Shown: in pieces, positions 1-9,095 of the stretch | How positions within the stretch are numbered: position 1 is the first letter of the stretch | Layout: the number at the start of each line of letters is the position of its first letter | Source: CAWDPQ01 sp049642465 | Lineage (GTDB): Bacteria > Acidobacteriota > Vicinamibacteria > Vicinamibacterales > 2-12-FULL-66-21 | Assembly (NCBI GenBank): GCA_049642465.1 | Contig: JBAROV010000164.1 | Span: 81,399 to 145,398, forward strand | DNA: 64,000 bases | Direction: 5' to 3' | Made by a program: the position numbers and the translations under genes | The notes under the pieces: generated by a model | Databases searched by the model: none | The model's input: the letters and a program-made list of their open reading frames with translations, nothing else | Told to the model about the DNA's origin: nothing

Positions 1-236
1 GCGGCAATCATCGTGTCGAACCGTGAGCGCACGTGACGCTCGGCGCGCTCGGCGGCTGCCTCGGCGGAGCCACCAAAGCGCCATCGTTCGAACACAGCGC
101 CGCTGACGAGCACTGCCCCCGCGAGACAGGCCCCGGCAACCAGAATCCGTCGCCAGTTGACCTGGCGGCGCGTCTTGTCGATCCGAACGCGCGGGAACGG
201 CGTCGCGTGGACGCCGTCAGTTGAGAGGGAAGACAC
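1..236 (-). CDS. N-terminus of a membrane-anchored protein (runs off left edge)
   Basis: An open frame reads leftward off the window from a probable GTG at 236 with about 78 codons visible. After a basic stretch (RVRIDKTRRQVNWRR) comes one hydrophobic segment (about residues 31-48, ILVAGACLAGAVLVSGAV), then a charged, Ala/Glu/Arg-rich stretch. This is the layout of a single-pass protein with a cytoplasmic N-terminus, such as a sensor kinase or other signal-anchored protein, but no catalytic domain is visible and I do not assign a function. It is transcribed divergently from the membrane-protein gene at 287. The start is uncertain because no clear Shine-Dalgarno sequence precedes the GTG. Confidence 0.5.
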   Translation of the reverse strand, partial: MSSLSTDGVHATPFPRVRIDKTRRQVNWRRILVAGACLAGAVLVSGAVFERWRFGGSAEAAAERAERHVRSRFDTMIA

Positions 237-250
237 TCCTGCTAGCAGGA
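237..250. promoter_or_regulatory. 14-bp perfect palindrome in a divergent intergenic region
   Basis: TCCTGCTAGCAGGA is a perfect inverted repeat lying directly beside the probable GTG start of the leftward gene and 36 bp before the rightward gene at 287. A second GCTAGC lies at about 269-274. The position suits an operator acting on both genes, but no regulator is identified and chance is possible. Confidence 0.3.
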
Positions 251-286
251 TAGCAAAGGTAAACTGATAGCTAGCACGCCAGAGCC

Positions 287-1357
287 ATGATCGACGCCCC
301 TCCCCTTCGAGCCACGCTCAAGCGTGGCGCCCTGCTCGCCGCGGCCAACTGGCCGTTAATTGCGGTCCAGTTCATCGCCGAGGCGACGTTCAAACTTCTC
401 CTCGCCGTGCCAGTTGTCGGTGGCCTGACGCTCGTGGTGCTCCTGCTCGAGGGGAACGCGGACGAACTCCTGGCGGGTGATGTCCGACACATCGTGGCCG
501 CCATCTTCTCGGCTCTCCGCCAGAATCCCGCTGCGCTCGTCGCATTCAGCATCTCATTCGGGATCGTCGTGCTGGGCGGCTCCGCACTGACTTTCGTGGT
601 CAAGGGCGGCACCGTATCGCTGCTGGCAGAGGCCGAAGCGCAGGCCGGCCCGATTGAGCGTCCACCGCTGCGGCTGGCGGCGCTGCGGCGCGCCGACGTC
701 GTGTCGATTGAAGGTTATCTCGCGGGCTGTCGACGGCTCTGGCGCAGGTATGTCCGTCTGGGCGCGTGCCTGCTCGTGACCTACGCGCTCACCGCCGTCG
801 TTTATCTCGGATTGATCGTGCGTGGGTATCAGGTCGCCGACAACATCGGCCTGCTCCTCAGTTGGACGGTCGGCGCTGCGCTTGGATCGAGCGTTCTCAT
901 CGTCTGGATCTCTCTCCTTAATTTCTTCTATCTCATCACCCAGATGGTCATCGCTGTGGATGATGTGAGCGTCAGAACGGGCGTCGTTCGAGCGTTTCGG
1001 TTCGTTCGCGTCAGCTTGCGGGAGATCGCGGGCGTGTTTGGCGTCGTCTTGCTGTTGGTTGGAATCGCGACCGTCGGAACGATTCTCGCGACCGGCGGAC
1101 TTGGCGTGATTGCGTTCGTACCATTCGTTGGTCTTGCCGTCATCCCGTTGCAGATCGCCGGCTGGCTGTTGCGAGGGTTCGTGTTCCAGTTCATCGGGCT
1201 GACGGCGCTGAGCGCGTATCTGACATACTACCGACATCCTCAACGTCACGCGGGATCGTCCGCGTCACGCGTCGTGGATGCAGCCGAGCAGTTCAAAGGG
1301 CCCGCGGTTGCTCCGGGCGCGCGTGTCATGCGCAGCGGAGCCGAACGTCTCACATGA
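287..1357 (+). CDS. multi-pass integral membrane protein of unknown function
   Basis: A 356-residue protein with about six hydrophobic segments, among them FKLLLAVPVVGGLTLVVLLL near residue 37, LVAFSISFGIVVLGGSALTF near 84, two near 160-215, and a long hydrophobic C-terminal half (FGVVLLLVGIATVGTILATG). It has no recognisable enzymatic motif. The alternation of membrane pairs with a central soluble loop rich in Arg and Glu recalls uncharacterised polytopic proteins of the DUF975 or GDPD-membrane-domain type, but I cannot name the family. The ATG at 287 is the first start after the divergent spacer. Its TGA overlaps the aminotransferase ATG (ATGA), so the two are probably translationally coupled. 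Confidence 0.75.
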   Translation: MIDAPPLRATLKRGALLAAANWPLIAVQFIAEATFKLLLAVPVVGGLTLVVLLLEGNADELLAGDVRHIVAAIFSALRQNPAALVAFSISFGIVVLGGSALTFVVKGGTVSLLAEAEAQAGPIERPPLRLAALRRADVVSIEGYLAGCRRLWRRYVRLGACLLVTYALTAVVYLGLIVRGYQVADNIGLLLSWTVGAALGSSVLIVWISLLNFFYLITQMVIAVDDVSVRTGVVRAFRFVRVSLREIAGVFGVVLLLVGIATVGTILATGGLGVIAFVPFVGLAVIPLQIAGWLLRGFVFQFIGLTALSAYLTYYRHPQRHAGSSASRVVDAAEQFKGPAVAPGARVMRSGAERLT

Positions 1358-2625
1358 TCGATTACAACAGTTTTCTCTCTCAAGCCGCCGGGCAGATGCA
1401 GGAATCGGCAATCCGGCGGATGGGTACGATCCTCGCGCAACGGCGCGACCTCATTTCGTTCGCCCCCGGTTACCCCGCGCCCGAAACGTTCCCGTGGGAA
1501 GAGTTGCGCGAGATCACTCGAGAGCTGCTGGCGGGAACCGGCGGCTCGGTGCTGCAGTACGGTGCGACGCGTGGCTATCGTCCGTTTTTGGAAGTCATTG
1601 CGGACATCATGCAGCGCCGTCAGGCGCCGACGACCTTGGACCGATTGCTCGTGACCTCCGGCTCACAACAGGGTCTCGACCTTGTGGCCCGGGTACTGCT
1701 CGATCCCGGAGACGTCGTCCTGGTCGAACTCCCCACCTATACTGGCGCGATCACCGCGTTCCGCAACGTGCAGGCGCAGATGGTTGGCGTCAAGCAGGAG
1801 TCGGACGGCATCGATCTGCAGGATCTCGAGGAGGTGTACGCCCGTCTGACTCGCGAGGGGCGCCGGGTCCGGTTCCTCTACGTCGTCCCGAATTTCCAGA
1901 ATCCGACCGGTCTCCTCATCGGCCTCGACAAGCGCCGCCGGCTTCTCGAATGGGCATCCAGGCGGAACGTGCTGCTGCTCGAAGACGATCCCTATCGCGA
2001 GTTGTATTTCGAGGATTCAGCCACTGAAGCAGACGTCAGACCAATCCGAGCGGATGATACCGAAGGCCGTGTCATCTATCTCAGCAGCTTCTCGAAGACG
2101 CTGGCGCCGGGATTCCGGGTCGCCTGGGTCGACGCGCCGGTGCCGCTCGCCACGAAATTCGAATTTGCGAAACAGGCGGAGGATCTTTCGAGCGGCGTGT
2201 TCGATCAGCGGATCGTATACGAGGCCTGTCGGCGGGGAGTCGTCGATCGCCAGCTGCCCATGCTGCGCTCGCACTACCAGCACAAACGCGATGTGATGGT
2301 CGAGGCACTCACCAGCGCGTTCGATAGAACGATCACCTGGCCCGCACCTCGAGGGGGCTTCTTCCTGTGGGCGACTCTGCCGCAGCCGCTTGACGCGAAT
2401 ACGCTGCTCTTGCGCGCCGTCGAGCACGGCGTTGTTTACGTCGCCGGAGAAGCCTTTTACGTCAACGACGAACCGTCGTCGACCGTCATGCGGCTTTCGT
2501 TTTCAGCCCCCGCACCGGATCGCATCCGGGAGGGCGTGGCGCGCCTGAAAGCGGCAATCGAAGAAGAAAAGACCGCCCTCACCGCGGCAGGTCGATCGGA
2601 ATCGTCGTCCCGGGTAGTTCGGTAA
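1354..2625 (+). CDS. PLP-dependent class I/II aminotransferase (LysN/MocR-catalytic-like)
   Basis: A 423-residue fold-type I aminotransferase. Visible motifs are the N-terminal segment ISFAPGYPAPETFPWEEL, the glycine-rich LVTSGSQQGLDLVAR, the Asn/Pro motif NFQNPTG near residue 180, the DDPYREL aspartate that contacts PLP, and the Schiff-base lysine in SSFSKTLAPGFRVAW near residue 248. The pattern matches 2-aminoadipate/aromatic aminotransferases related to the MocR catalytic domain, but the winged-helix DNA-binding domain of MocR regulators is absent, so it should be a metabolic enzyme. Substrate is not determinable from sequence. It overlaps the membrane-protein gene by 4 bp upstream, and its last 47 bp overlap the end of the convergent PQQ-repeat gene. 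Confidence 0.9.
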   Translation: MIDYNSFLSQAAGQMQESAIRRMGTILAQRRDLISFAPGYPAPETFPWEELREITRELLAGTGGSVLQYGATRGYRPFLEVIADIMQRRQAPTTLDRLLVTSGSQQGLDLVARVLLDPGDVVLVELPTYTGAITAFRNVQAQMVGVKQESDGIDLQDLEEVYARLTREGRRVRFLYVVPNFQNPTGLLIGLDKRRRLLEWASRRNVLLLEDDPYRELYFEDSATEADVRPIRADDTEGRVIYLSSFSKTLAPGFRVAWVDAPVPLATKFEFAKQAEDLSSGVFDQRIVYEACRRGVVDRQLPMLRSHYQHKRDVMVEALTSAFDRTITWPAPRGGFFLWATLPQPLDANTLLLRAVEHGVVYVAGEAFYVNDEPSSTVMRLSFSAPAPDRIREGVARLKAAIEEEKTALTAAGRSESSSRVVR

Positions 2626-3832
2626 GTTCCACGAGCGGGAGCGGTGGCGGGTCGGTCGAGGGTTCGAGAAACGACAGCGTCCACGGATGCTGCAGGTCAC
2701 CGGTCACCACGGCAAACATCGGATAGTTCCACGGCCCGAACAAGACGTTGGACATCCCAACCAGCGGGGCGGCGAATTTAATCTCGGACACCTGATCGCC
2801 ATTCTCGCGACGATACACGGGAATCACACTGACAGGGCCAGGGACCATGACCGAACCGCTCAGCAGCACCGGACCACCGAGCGGTCGGTACTTCACCCCC
2901 TTATTCCATTCAAGCGCACGATCCCCCCGGTCGTACGCCCGGACGATGTTATCGAGGGCAACAACGTAGATGTGGTCGTCATCGACGGCCGGCGTGCCTC
3001 TGGGCCCGGCACCGACGCGGATAGGCGATTCGAGGTCACCGGTCGCGGCGTTCATGGTGTAGAACTTCTTGTCTCGGACTCCCAGATACACCTTGCCACC
3101 GACCGCCAGCGGTTCTCCCGGCTCGCCCTCGAGGGGCTTCGACCACAACTGTTCACCGGTCTGCAAGTTGAGTGCGGACATCTCTCGTTCGAGGAGCGGG
3201 ACAAACAGCACGTCGCCATCAATGGCTGGCCGGTGTTCAACGGTTCCAATCTGGCGGCGCCACAGCACTGTCCCGTCGGCGGCTCGATAGGCGGCGATGC
3301 TCCCGGGCGAGATGGCAACCACCCAACCACTCTGAACGAGCAAGGGCGCGCTCAGCGCGCCGGTGTTCTGCTGCCACAATTCGTCGCCTTTGGAAATCGA
3401 CAACGCGTGGACTGATTCACCGGACACGACGTAGATGCGTTCCTCATCGAGGACAATCGGCCGATCCGTGGCGAGATCGGTCTTCCATACAGGTGACCCG
3501 TCAAGGCCACGAAATGCCACGATTCCGGATGGCTGCAGCGCCACTGCCACGATGTCGCCCGAAATGAGCGGCGGTCCGACCGACGGTGCAGGAAGTTGAA
3601 CGGACCAGCGTTCCACCAGTGGCTGAAAGTGCGACGCAGCAGCCGGTTGTCCGGGTATAGGCGGGACCGGTGCCTGAGCCGTCGTCGGCAAATCGCGAGC
3701 AACAGCTGAGAGATCGAACGGCGTGGTTGCGACGCCGTGCGAAAAGGAGAAGACTGCTGAGAGCAGGACGCCCGTCGGCAAAAACCTTGGGGCGATAAAC
3801 CTACAAGATATTGTGGTCGGGCCCGACTCCAC
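2579..3832 (-). CDS. PQQ-like beta-propeller repeat protein (BamB-like), probably exported
   Basis: A protein of about 417 residues whose body is a series of WD/PQQ-type blades with recurring patterns (GSPVWKTDLATDRP, GDELWQQNTGALSAP, GTVLWRRQIGTVEHRP, GEQLWSKPLEGEPGEP). This is the architecture of BamB and of PQQ-binding-like propellers, which act as periplasmic scaffolds. The N-terminus carries a hydrophobic stretch (LPTGVLLSAVFSFSHGVA) preceded by Arg residues, consistent with a signal peptide. No lipobox is clear. The ATG at 3832 is used here; a TTG at 3781 just before the hydrophobic core is an alternative. It is divergent from guaA and its 3' end overlaps the aminotransferase gene. I cannot tell whether it works in outer-membrane protein assembly. 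Confidence 0.8.
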   Translation of the reverse strand: MESGPTTISCRFIAPRFLPTGVLLSAVFSFSHGVATTPFDLSAVARDLPTTAQAPVPPIPGQPAAASHFQPLVERWSVQLPAPSVGPPLISGDIVAVALQPSGIVAFRGLDGSPVWKTDLATDRPIVLDEERIYVVSGESVHALSISKGDELWQQNTGALSAPLLVQSGWVVAISPGSIAAYRAADGTVLWRRQIGTVEHRPAIDGDVLFVPLLEREMSALNLQTGEQLWSKPLEGEPGEPLAVGGKVYLGVRDKKFYTMNAATGDLESPIRVGAGPRGTPAVDDDHIYVVALDNIVRAYDRGDRALEWNKGVKYRPLGGPVLLSGSVMVPGPVSVIPVYRRENGDQVSEIKFAAPLVGMSNVLFGPWNYPMFAVVTGDLQHPWTLSFLEPSTDPPPLPLVELTELPGTTIPIDLPR

Positions 3833-3836
3833 ACCT

Positions 3837-3842
3837 TATAAT
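3837..3842 (+). promoter_or_regulatory. candidate sigma-70 -10 box for guaA
   Basis: A perfect TATAAT lies 12 bp before the GTG start of guaA. The best upstream hexamer, TTGTGG at 3811-3816, leaves a 20-bp spacer, so the -35 is poor. If used, transcription would start within a few bases of the GTG, giving a leaderless or very short-leader mRNA. Confidence 0.45.
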
Positions 3843-3854
3843 AGCGTTTCCCGC

Positions 3855-5399
3855 GTGACTCATCAGACTATCGTCGTTCTGGATTTCGGCTCGCAGTTCA
3901 CACAACTGATCGCCCGGCGCCTGCGCGAGCTTTCGGTCTACAGCGAAATCCTTCCGTACAACACACCTGTCGCTGAGATTGCGCGTCGCTCGCCGGTCGG
4001 CATCATTCTCTCAGGTGGCCCGAAGAGCGTTCATGAGCACGGGGCACCACGGTGCGAAGCGGCGGTGTTCGACATCGGCGTGCCGGTGCTCGGGATTTGC
4101 TACGGCATGCAGCTCATGACCGACACGCTCGGCGGGGAAGTGGCGCCTGCGCCGCACCGAGAGTTTGGTCTCGCCACGATCAAGATTGCGCCGGAGGCGC
4201 CGCTCTTTGCGTCCGTCGCTGAAGGCCGAGGCGAGTTACGAGTGTGGGCGAGCCACGGGGATTTCGTGAAATCGGCGCCGGCAGGATTCGCCGTCACGGC
4301 GACGAGCGCGAACGCCCCGGTTGCCGCGATGGCCGCGCCGGAGCGGCGAATGTATGCGCTGCTCTTTCATCCCGAAGTGGCGCACACCGATCGCGGTACA
4401 GAAATTCTCAGGAACTTCGCCTATGAGGTATGCGGCTGCACCGGCGACTGGACGATGTCGTCGTTTGTGGACGAGGCGATCGGACGTATCCGCGCGCAGG
4501 TTGGGGAGGGTCGTGTCGTGTGCGGCCTCAGCGGCGGCGTCGATTCCACGGTTGCCGCGCTACTTATTCACCGGGCGATTGGTGACCGGCTGACGTGCAT
4601 CTTCGTGGACAACGGCGTCATGCGCCAGGACGAGGCACAGCAGATTCGAAAGCGCTTCGAGCGCCTGGCCTTGCCGTTGGTGTTTGTGGATGCGGCCGAT
4701 TTGTTTCTCGATCGCCTGTCGGGCGTCGTCGATCCCGAGCAGAAGCGAAAGATTATCGGGAACACCTTCATCGAGGTGTTCGAAGACGAAGCCACAAAGT
4801 TGGGCTCGTTCAGTTTTCTGGCGCAGGGGACGCTCTATCCGGACGTGATCGAGAGCGTTTCCGTGATCGGCCCTTCGCACGTCATCAAGAGTCACCACAA
4901 CGTTGGCGGACTGCCCGAACGGATGCGCTTCACACTGGTCGAACCGCTGCGACTGCTGTTCAAGGACGAAGTTCGTGTGGTCGGTGGAGAACTCGGCCTG
5001 GATGACGAATTCGTCTGGCGGCAGCCGTTTCCCGGACCCGGGCTCGCCGTCCGCATCCTCGGCGAAGTCACCGCGTCGCGCCTCAACCTGGTCAGGCGTG
5101 CCGATCACATCGTCGCCGAAGAGGTGAAACGCGCGGGATGGTATCGACGACTCTGGCAGTCGTTCGCCGTGCTGCTGCCGGTCCAAAGCGTTGGAGTGAT
5201 GGGCGACGCGCGGACCTACGAATACACGATTGCGATTCGGGGCGTGGAGAGCAAAGACGGCATGACGGCCGACTGGGCCCGTCTGCCGCACGACCTGCTG
5301 GCAACGATCTCGTCGCGCATCGTGAACGAGGTCAAAGGGATCAACAGAGTGGTGTACGACATCAGTTCCAAGCCGCCATCGACGATCGAATGGGAATAG
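3855..5399 (+). CDS. guaA: GMP synthase (glutamine-hydrolysing)
   Basis: Makes GMP from XMP, ATP and glutamine in the last step of guanine nucleotide synthesis. The 514 residues match the family length. The N-terminal class-I glutamine amidotransferase has the VLDFGSQFTQLIARR opening, the nucleophile Cys near residue 82 in GICYGMQ, and the His-Glu pair in FHPEVAHT. The ATP-pyrophosphatase domain has the P-loop SGGVDST near residue 226, and the C-terminal dimerisation domain ends in the typical PPSTIEWE. I choose the GTG at 3855 because the amidotransferase begins a few residues later; the frame stays open further upstream but lacks family similarity there. A repeat-filled spacer separates it from dnaE. 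Confidence 0.97.
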   Translation: MTHQTIVVLDFGSQFTQLIARRLRELSVYSEILPYNTPVAEIARRSPVGIILSGGPKSVHEHGAPRCEAAVFDIGVPVLGICYGMQLMTDTLGGEVAPAPHREFGLATIKIAPEAPLFASVAEGRGELRVWASHGDFVKSAPAGFAVTATSANAPVAAMAAPERRMYALLFHPEVAHTDRGTEILRNFAYEVCGCTGDWTMSSFVDEAIGRIRAQVGEGRVVCGLSGGVDSTVAALLIHRAIGDRLTCIFVDNGVMRQDEAQQIRKRFERLALPLVFVDAADLFLDRLSGVVDPEQKRKIIGNTFIEVFEDEATKLGSFSFLAQGTLYPDVIESVSVIGPSHVIKSHHNVGGLPERMRFTLVEPLRLLFKDEVRVVGGELGLDDEFVWRQPFPGPGLAVRILGEVTASRLNLVRRADHIVAEEVKRAGWYRRLWQSFAVLLPVQSVGVMGDARTYEYTIAIRGVESKDGMTADWARLPHDLLATISSRIVNEVKGINRVVYDISSKPPSTIEWE

Positions 5400-5404
5400 A
5401 CGAA

Positions 5405-5613
5405 TTGACGATTGAGGACTGCAGACTGACGATTGCATCGATTGGGGATTGCGGATTGGATTGTCGATTGCGGATTGGACAATCCACAATTCAATCGACA
5501 ATCGACAATGCAATCGACAATGCATTCGACAATCGACAATGCAATCGTCAATCGGCAATGCAATCGTCAATCGACAATCATCGCAATCGTCAGTCTGCAG
5601 TCGGCAGTCGACA
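5405..5613. repeat. GATTG/CAATC word-repeat array with a 20-bp inverted repeat
   Basis: The whole gap between the guaA stop and the dnaE start is built from degenerate 7-10 bp words. The left third is rich in GATTG (GACGATTG, GGATTGCGGATTGG) and the rest in its complement CAATC (CAATCGACAATGC). GACTGCAGACTGACGATTGC at 5417-5436 is perfectly inverted at 5583-5602, closing a fold in which most of the intervening sequence can also pair. The array ends 1 bp before the dnaE ATG and leaves no Shine-Dalgarno sequence. The dnaE frame stays open back through the array to about 5449. Confidence 0.9.
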
Positions 5614-8600
5614 ATGACTGAATTTGTCCACCTGCACCTTCATACCGAGTTCTCGCTGCTCGACGGGGCGTGCCGCATCGAGGAGCTGCTGGACAAGGCG
5701 GTTGAACTGGGAATGCCCGCGCTCGCGGTCACCGAGCACGGAAACATGTTCTCGTCGATCACGTTCCACGATCAGGCGCGCAAACGCGGGATCAATCCGC
5801 TGCTCGGGTGCGAGGTGTATGTCGCGCCCGGCGATCGTCGCACGAAGAGCGGCACTCCCGGCGAAACCGCCAATCACCTCGTGCTGATCGCCGAAACGCG
5901 CGAGGGGTATCACAACCTGATCAAACTGGTCTCTGCGGGGTATACCGAGGGCTTCTACTACAAGCCGCGGATCGACAAAGACCTGCTCTCGCAATACGCT
6001 CGCGGACTCATCGGTCTCAGCAGCTGCCTGAAGGGAGAAGTCGCGACCGGAATCAGGACGGAGCAGCAGCAGAAGGCCGTCGTCGCAGCCGCCAGCTATC
6101 GCGACATTCTCGGTCCAGGTAACTTTTTCCTCGAGATGCAGTTTCAGGGCCTGGAGGATCAGAAGGTCGTCAACGCCGGGCTTCTCCCGATTGCAGAGGA
6201 CCTCGGTCTCCCGCTCGTGTGTACGAACGACGTCCATTACCTGCAGAACTCGGACTTCAAACCGCACGACATTCTGCTGTGCATTGGGACGGGCAAGACC
6301 GTGAACGACACGGAGCGCCTGCGGTATCACGGCGATCAGTTCTATCTGAAGACCCCGGCCGAGATGACGGAGATCTTCAAGGACCATCCCGAGGCGCTGG
6401 CCAATACAGTGCGCATTGCCGAACGCTGCCACGTCGATCTTTCCGGCATGGTCAACCACCTGCCGAACTTCGAAGTGCCGCCCGGTTTCACGCTTGACCA
6501 GTACTTCGAGCACGTCGTTCAGGAAGGCTTCCGGCAGCGGCTGCCGCGCTTGCGTGAGCTTGCGGCTCGTGGTGTCTTGAAACACACGATCGACGAATAC
6601 GAGCGTCGTCTCGCCTACGAAGTCGAGATGATCAAGCAGATGAAGTATCCCGGGTATTTCCTGATCGTCTGGGACTTCATCCGTTACGCGCGGGAACATT
6701 CGATACCGGTCGGACCCGGCCGCGGTTCCGCCGCGGGCAGCTTCGTCGCCTACTGCCTGCGCATCACGGACGTCGATCCGATTGAATACGACCTCATCTT
6801 CGAACGATTCCTCAATCCCGAGCGCGTCTCGCTCCCCGACATCGACATCGATTTCTGCGAGCGGCGCCGCGGCGAGGTCATCGACTACGTCACGCAGAAG
6901 TACGGCCGGGAAAACGTGGCGCAGATCATCACGTTCGGAACGATGAAGGCCCGAGCGGTCGTGCGCGACGTCGCACGCGTCATGGACATTCCATACGCCG
7001 ATGCTGATCGCGTGGCGAAGGCCGTCCCACCCGCGCTCGACATGACGCTGGCGAAGGCGCTGGAGGAGAGCCCGGCGCTGAAGGAAATGGAGCAGAAGGA
7101 CGAGCGCGTCAAGGAACTGCTCGCCGTCGCTCGCCGGCTCGAAGGGATGACCCGGCATGCCTCGGTTCACGCCGCGGGCGTCGTCATCGCACCAAAGCCG
7201 CTGACCGAATACGTTCCGCTCTACAAGAGTCAAAAGGACGAAATCGTCACGCAGTGGGCGATGAAGGAAGTCGAACGCGTTGGCCTCTTGAAGATGGACT
7301 TCCTGGGGCTGAGCACACTCACCCTGATCCGTGACGCGCTCGAGGAAATCAAGCGGACCGAAGGGGTCGGTCTCGACATCGATGCCATTCCGCTGGACGA
7401 CGCCAAGACCTACGAGGTGTTTGCCAACGGTCAGACCTACGGCGTGTTTCAGTTCGAAAGTTCGGGAATGCGCGACCTGCTTCGAAAGGCCAAGCCCGAA
7501 CGTCTTGACGATCTCATCGCGCTCAACGCGCTCTACCGTCCGGGTCCGCTGAAGAGCGGGATGGTCGATGATTTCATCGCCCGCAAACAGGGGAAGACGG
7601 AAGTCAAATACGAACTGCCCGCGCTCGCACCGATTCTCTCGGACACGTATGGCGTCATCGCCTACCAGGAACAAGTGATGCGCATTGCCGCCGTCCTCGC
7701 CGGATTCACCATGGGGCAATCCGACGTGCTGCGCAAAGCCATGGGGAAGAAGGACCCCAAGGTCATGGCGAAGCAGCGCCAAGCCTTCATGGAAGGGACG
7801 AAGGCGAACGGGGTCAACGAAAAGAAGGCGGCCAAGATCTTTGATTTGATGGAGTACTTCGCCGGCTACGGGTTCAACAAGTCGCATTCGACCACGTATG
7901 CGCTGCTCGCCTATCAGACCGCGTATCTGAAGGCGAACTACCCGTGGCATTTCATGGCGGCGTTGCTGACCATTGAGGCGGCGAACACCGACAAGCTCGC
8001 GATGTATCTGGGTGAGTGTCGCGACCTGGGCATCCCGATCCTGCCGCCGGATGTGAATTCGAGTGAGTTGGCGTTTACCGTCGGCACGGAAGGCGTCCGG
8101 TTCGGGCTCGCCGCGGTGAAAAACGTCGGCGAAGGCGCCATCCTGTCCATCCTTGGCGTACGCCGGGAGTTTGGCCGGATCGATTCGCTCCACACGCTGT
8201 GCGAATACGTGGACCTCAGGCTCGTGAACAAGCGCGTGCTCGAGAGCCTGATCAAGGCTGGAGCGCTCGACTCGATCCCTTGTGGCGACAACCGCTCCGT
8301 ACGGGCCCGCCGCGCCTGCCTCTTCGCGGCGGTGGATAAGTGCATCGAGCATGGCGGCCGTCATCAGCGCGACCGCGATAAGGGCCAGTCGCAGCTCTTC
8401 GGCGGCGTCACAGAGGACGGTCCGGCTTTTGCGGGGCAGCTGGCCGACGCCCCTCCCTGGACCGAAGCACAGCACCTGGCCTACGAAAAGGAAGCGTTAG
8501 GCTTCTATATGAGCGGTCACCCGCTCGAAAGGCACGCCGAAGAACTCAAGCAATTCGGCGCCCGCCGGCTGGCGGAGCTCACTTCCTCTGAAGCGGACCT

Positions 8601-9093
8601 CTGGGTCGGCGGCATCGTCAACGGCCTCAGACCGCTCAAGACGAAAAAGGGAGACCGGATGGCGGTGTTCATGCTCGAAGACATTGCCGGCGGTCTGGAA
8701 GTCGTCGTGTTTCCGGAAACCTTCGCGAAACATGCGTCCATGATCGAGGCGGACGCGATGCTCCTGGTTCGCGGCAAATTCGAAAAAGACGAAGAGTCTG
8801 CGCGCATGGTAGCGACCGAGCTGCTGCCCATTTCCGCACTGCGTGAACGAACCACGCGCGAGGTGATCATTCACCTGCACAACGGCCAGCAGGGAAGGAC
8901 GACCTTCGAGCAGCTCGCGGAACTTCTTGCGCGACATCGCGGCGATCGGCGGGTCTTGCTCGAGCTCGACGTCAAGGGACACGACAAATCGTTGCGAGTG
9001 CGGTCCGAGGTCGCTCAGCGAGTCAAGCCGACCGAGCGGCTCGTCAACGAGCTGGAACAGTTGTGCGGGAGTGGATCGGTGGAGCTGCGATAA
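5614..9093 (+). CDS. dnaE: DNA polymerase III alpha subunit
   Basis: Replicative polymerase catalytic subunit of 1159 residues, the usual DnaE length. The N-terminal PHP domain begins at once with FVHLHLHTEFSLLDG. The palm carries the catalytic aspartates in LPDIDIDF near residue 408. GRGSAAGS, a typical DnaE fingers sequence, lies near residue 370, and RHASVHAAGVVIA and the KSHSTTYALLAYQTAYLKANYP block are also present. A C-terminal OB fold follows (LWVGGIVNGLRPLKTKKGDRM). I choose the ATG at 5614 because the PHP domain begins two residues later. The only in-frame extension upstream is repeat-derived and rich in Asn, Gln and Ser. No Shine-Dalgarno sequence is visible. It is followed by accA after a 39-bp repeat spacer. 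Confidence 0.97.
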   Translation: MTEFVHLHLHTEFSLLDGACRIEELLDKAVELGMPALAVTEHGNMFSSITFHDQARKRGINPLLGCEVYVAPGDRRTKSGTPGETANHLVLIAETREGYHNLIKLVSAGYTEGFYYKPRIDKDLLSQYARGLIGLSSCLKGEVATGIRTEQQQKAVVAAASYRDILGPGNFFLEMQFQGLEDQKVVNAGLLPIAEDLGLPLVCTNDVHYLQNSDFKPHDILLCIGTGKTVNDTERLRYHGDQFYLKTPAEMTEIFKDHPEALANTVRIAERCHVDLSGMVNHLPNFEVPPGFTLDQYFEHVVQEGFRQRLPRLRELAARGVLKHTIDEYERRLAYEVEMIKQMKYPGYFLIVWDFIRYAREHSIPVGPGRGSAAGSFVAYCLRITDVDPIEYDLIFERFLNPERVSLPDIDIDFCERRRGEVIDYVTQKYGRENVAQIITFGTMKARAVVRDVARVMDIPYADADRVAKAVPPALDMTLAKALEESPALKEMEQKDERVKELLAVARRLEGMTRHASVHAAGVVIAPKPLTEYVPLYKSQKDEIVTQWAMKEVERVGLLKMDFLGLSTLTLIRDALEEIKRTEGVGLDIDAIPLDDAKTYEVFANGQTYGVFQFESSGMRDLLRKAKPERLDDLIALNALYRPGPLKSGMVDDFIARKQGKTEVKYELPALAPILSDTYGVIAYQEQVMRIAAVLAGFTMGQSDVLRKAMGKKDPKVMAKQRQAFMEGTKANGVNEKKAAKIFDLMEYFAGYGFNKSHSTTYALLAYQTAYLKANYPWHFMAALLTIEAANTDKLAMYLGECRDLGIPILPPDVNSSELAFTVGTEGVRFGLAAVKNVGEGAILSILGVRREFGRIDSLHTLCEYVDLRLVNKRVLESLIKAGALDSIPCGDNRSVRARRACLFAAVDKCIEHGGRHQRDRDKGQSQLFGGVTEDGPAFAGQLADAPPWTEAQHLAYEKEALGFYMSGHPLERHAEELKQFGARRLAELTSSEADLWVGGIVNGLRPLKTKKGDRMAVFMLEDIAGGLEVVVFPETFAKHASMIEADAMLLVRGKFEKDEESARMVATELLPISALRERTTREVIIHLHNGQQGRTTFEQLAELLARHRGDRRVLLELDVKGHDKSLRVRSEVAQRVKPTERLVNELEQLCGSGSVELR

Positions 9094-9095
9094 AA

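Noticed and set aside
5405..5613. CRISPR array upstream of dnaE or after parB
   Set aside because: The repeat words are 5-23 bp and degenerate with no constant-length unique spacers, and no cas genes are present.
5590..8475. Very long open frame (961 codons) antisense to dnaE
   Set aside because: Caused by GC-rich codon bias of dnaE; the protein is Arg/Val/His-rich without any domain, while the plus strand is unambiguous DnaE.
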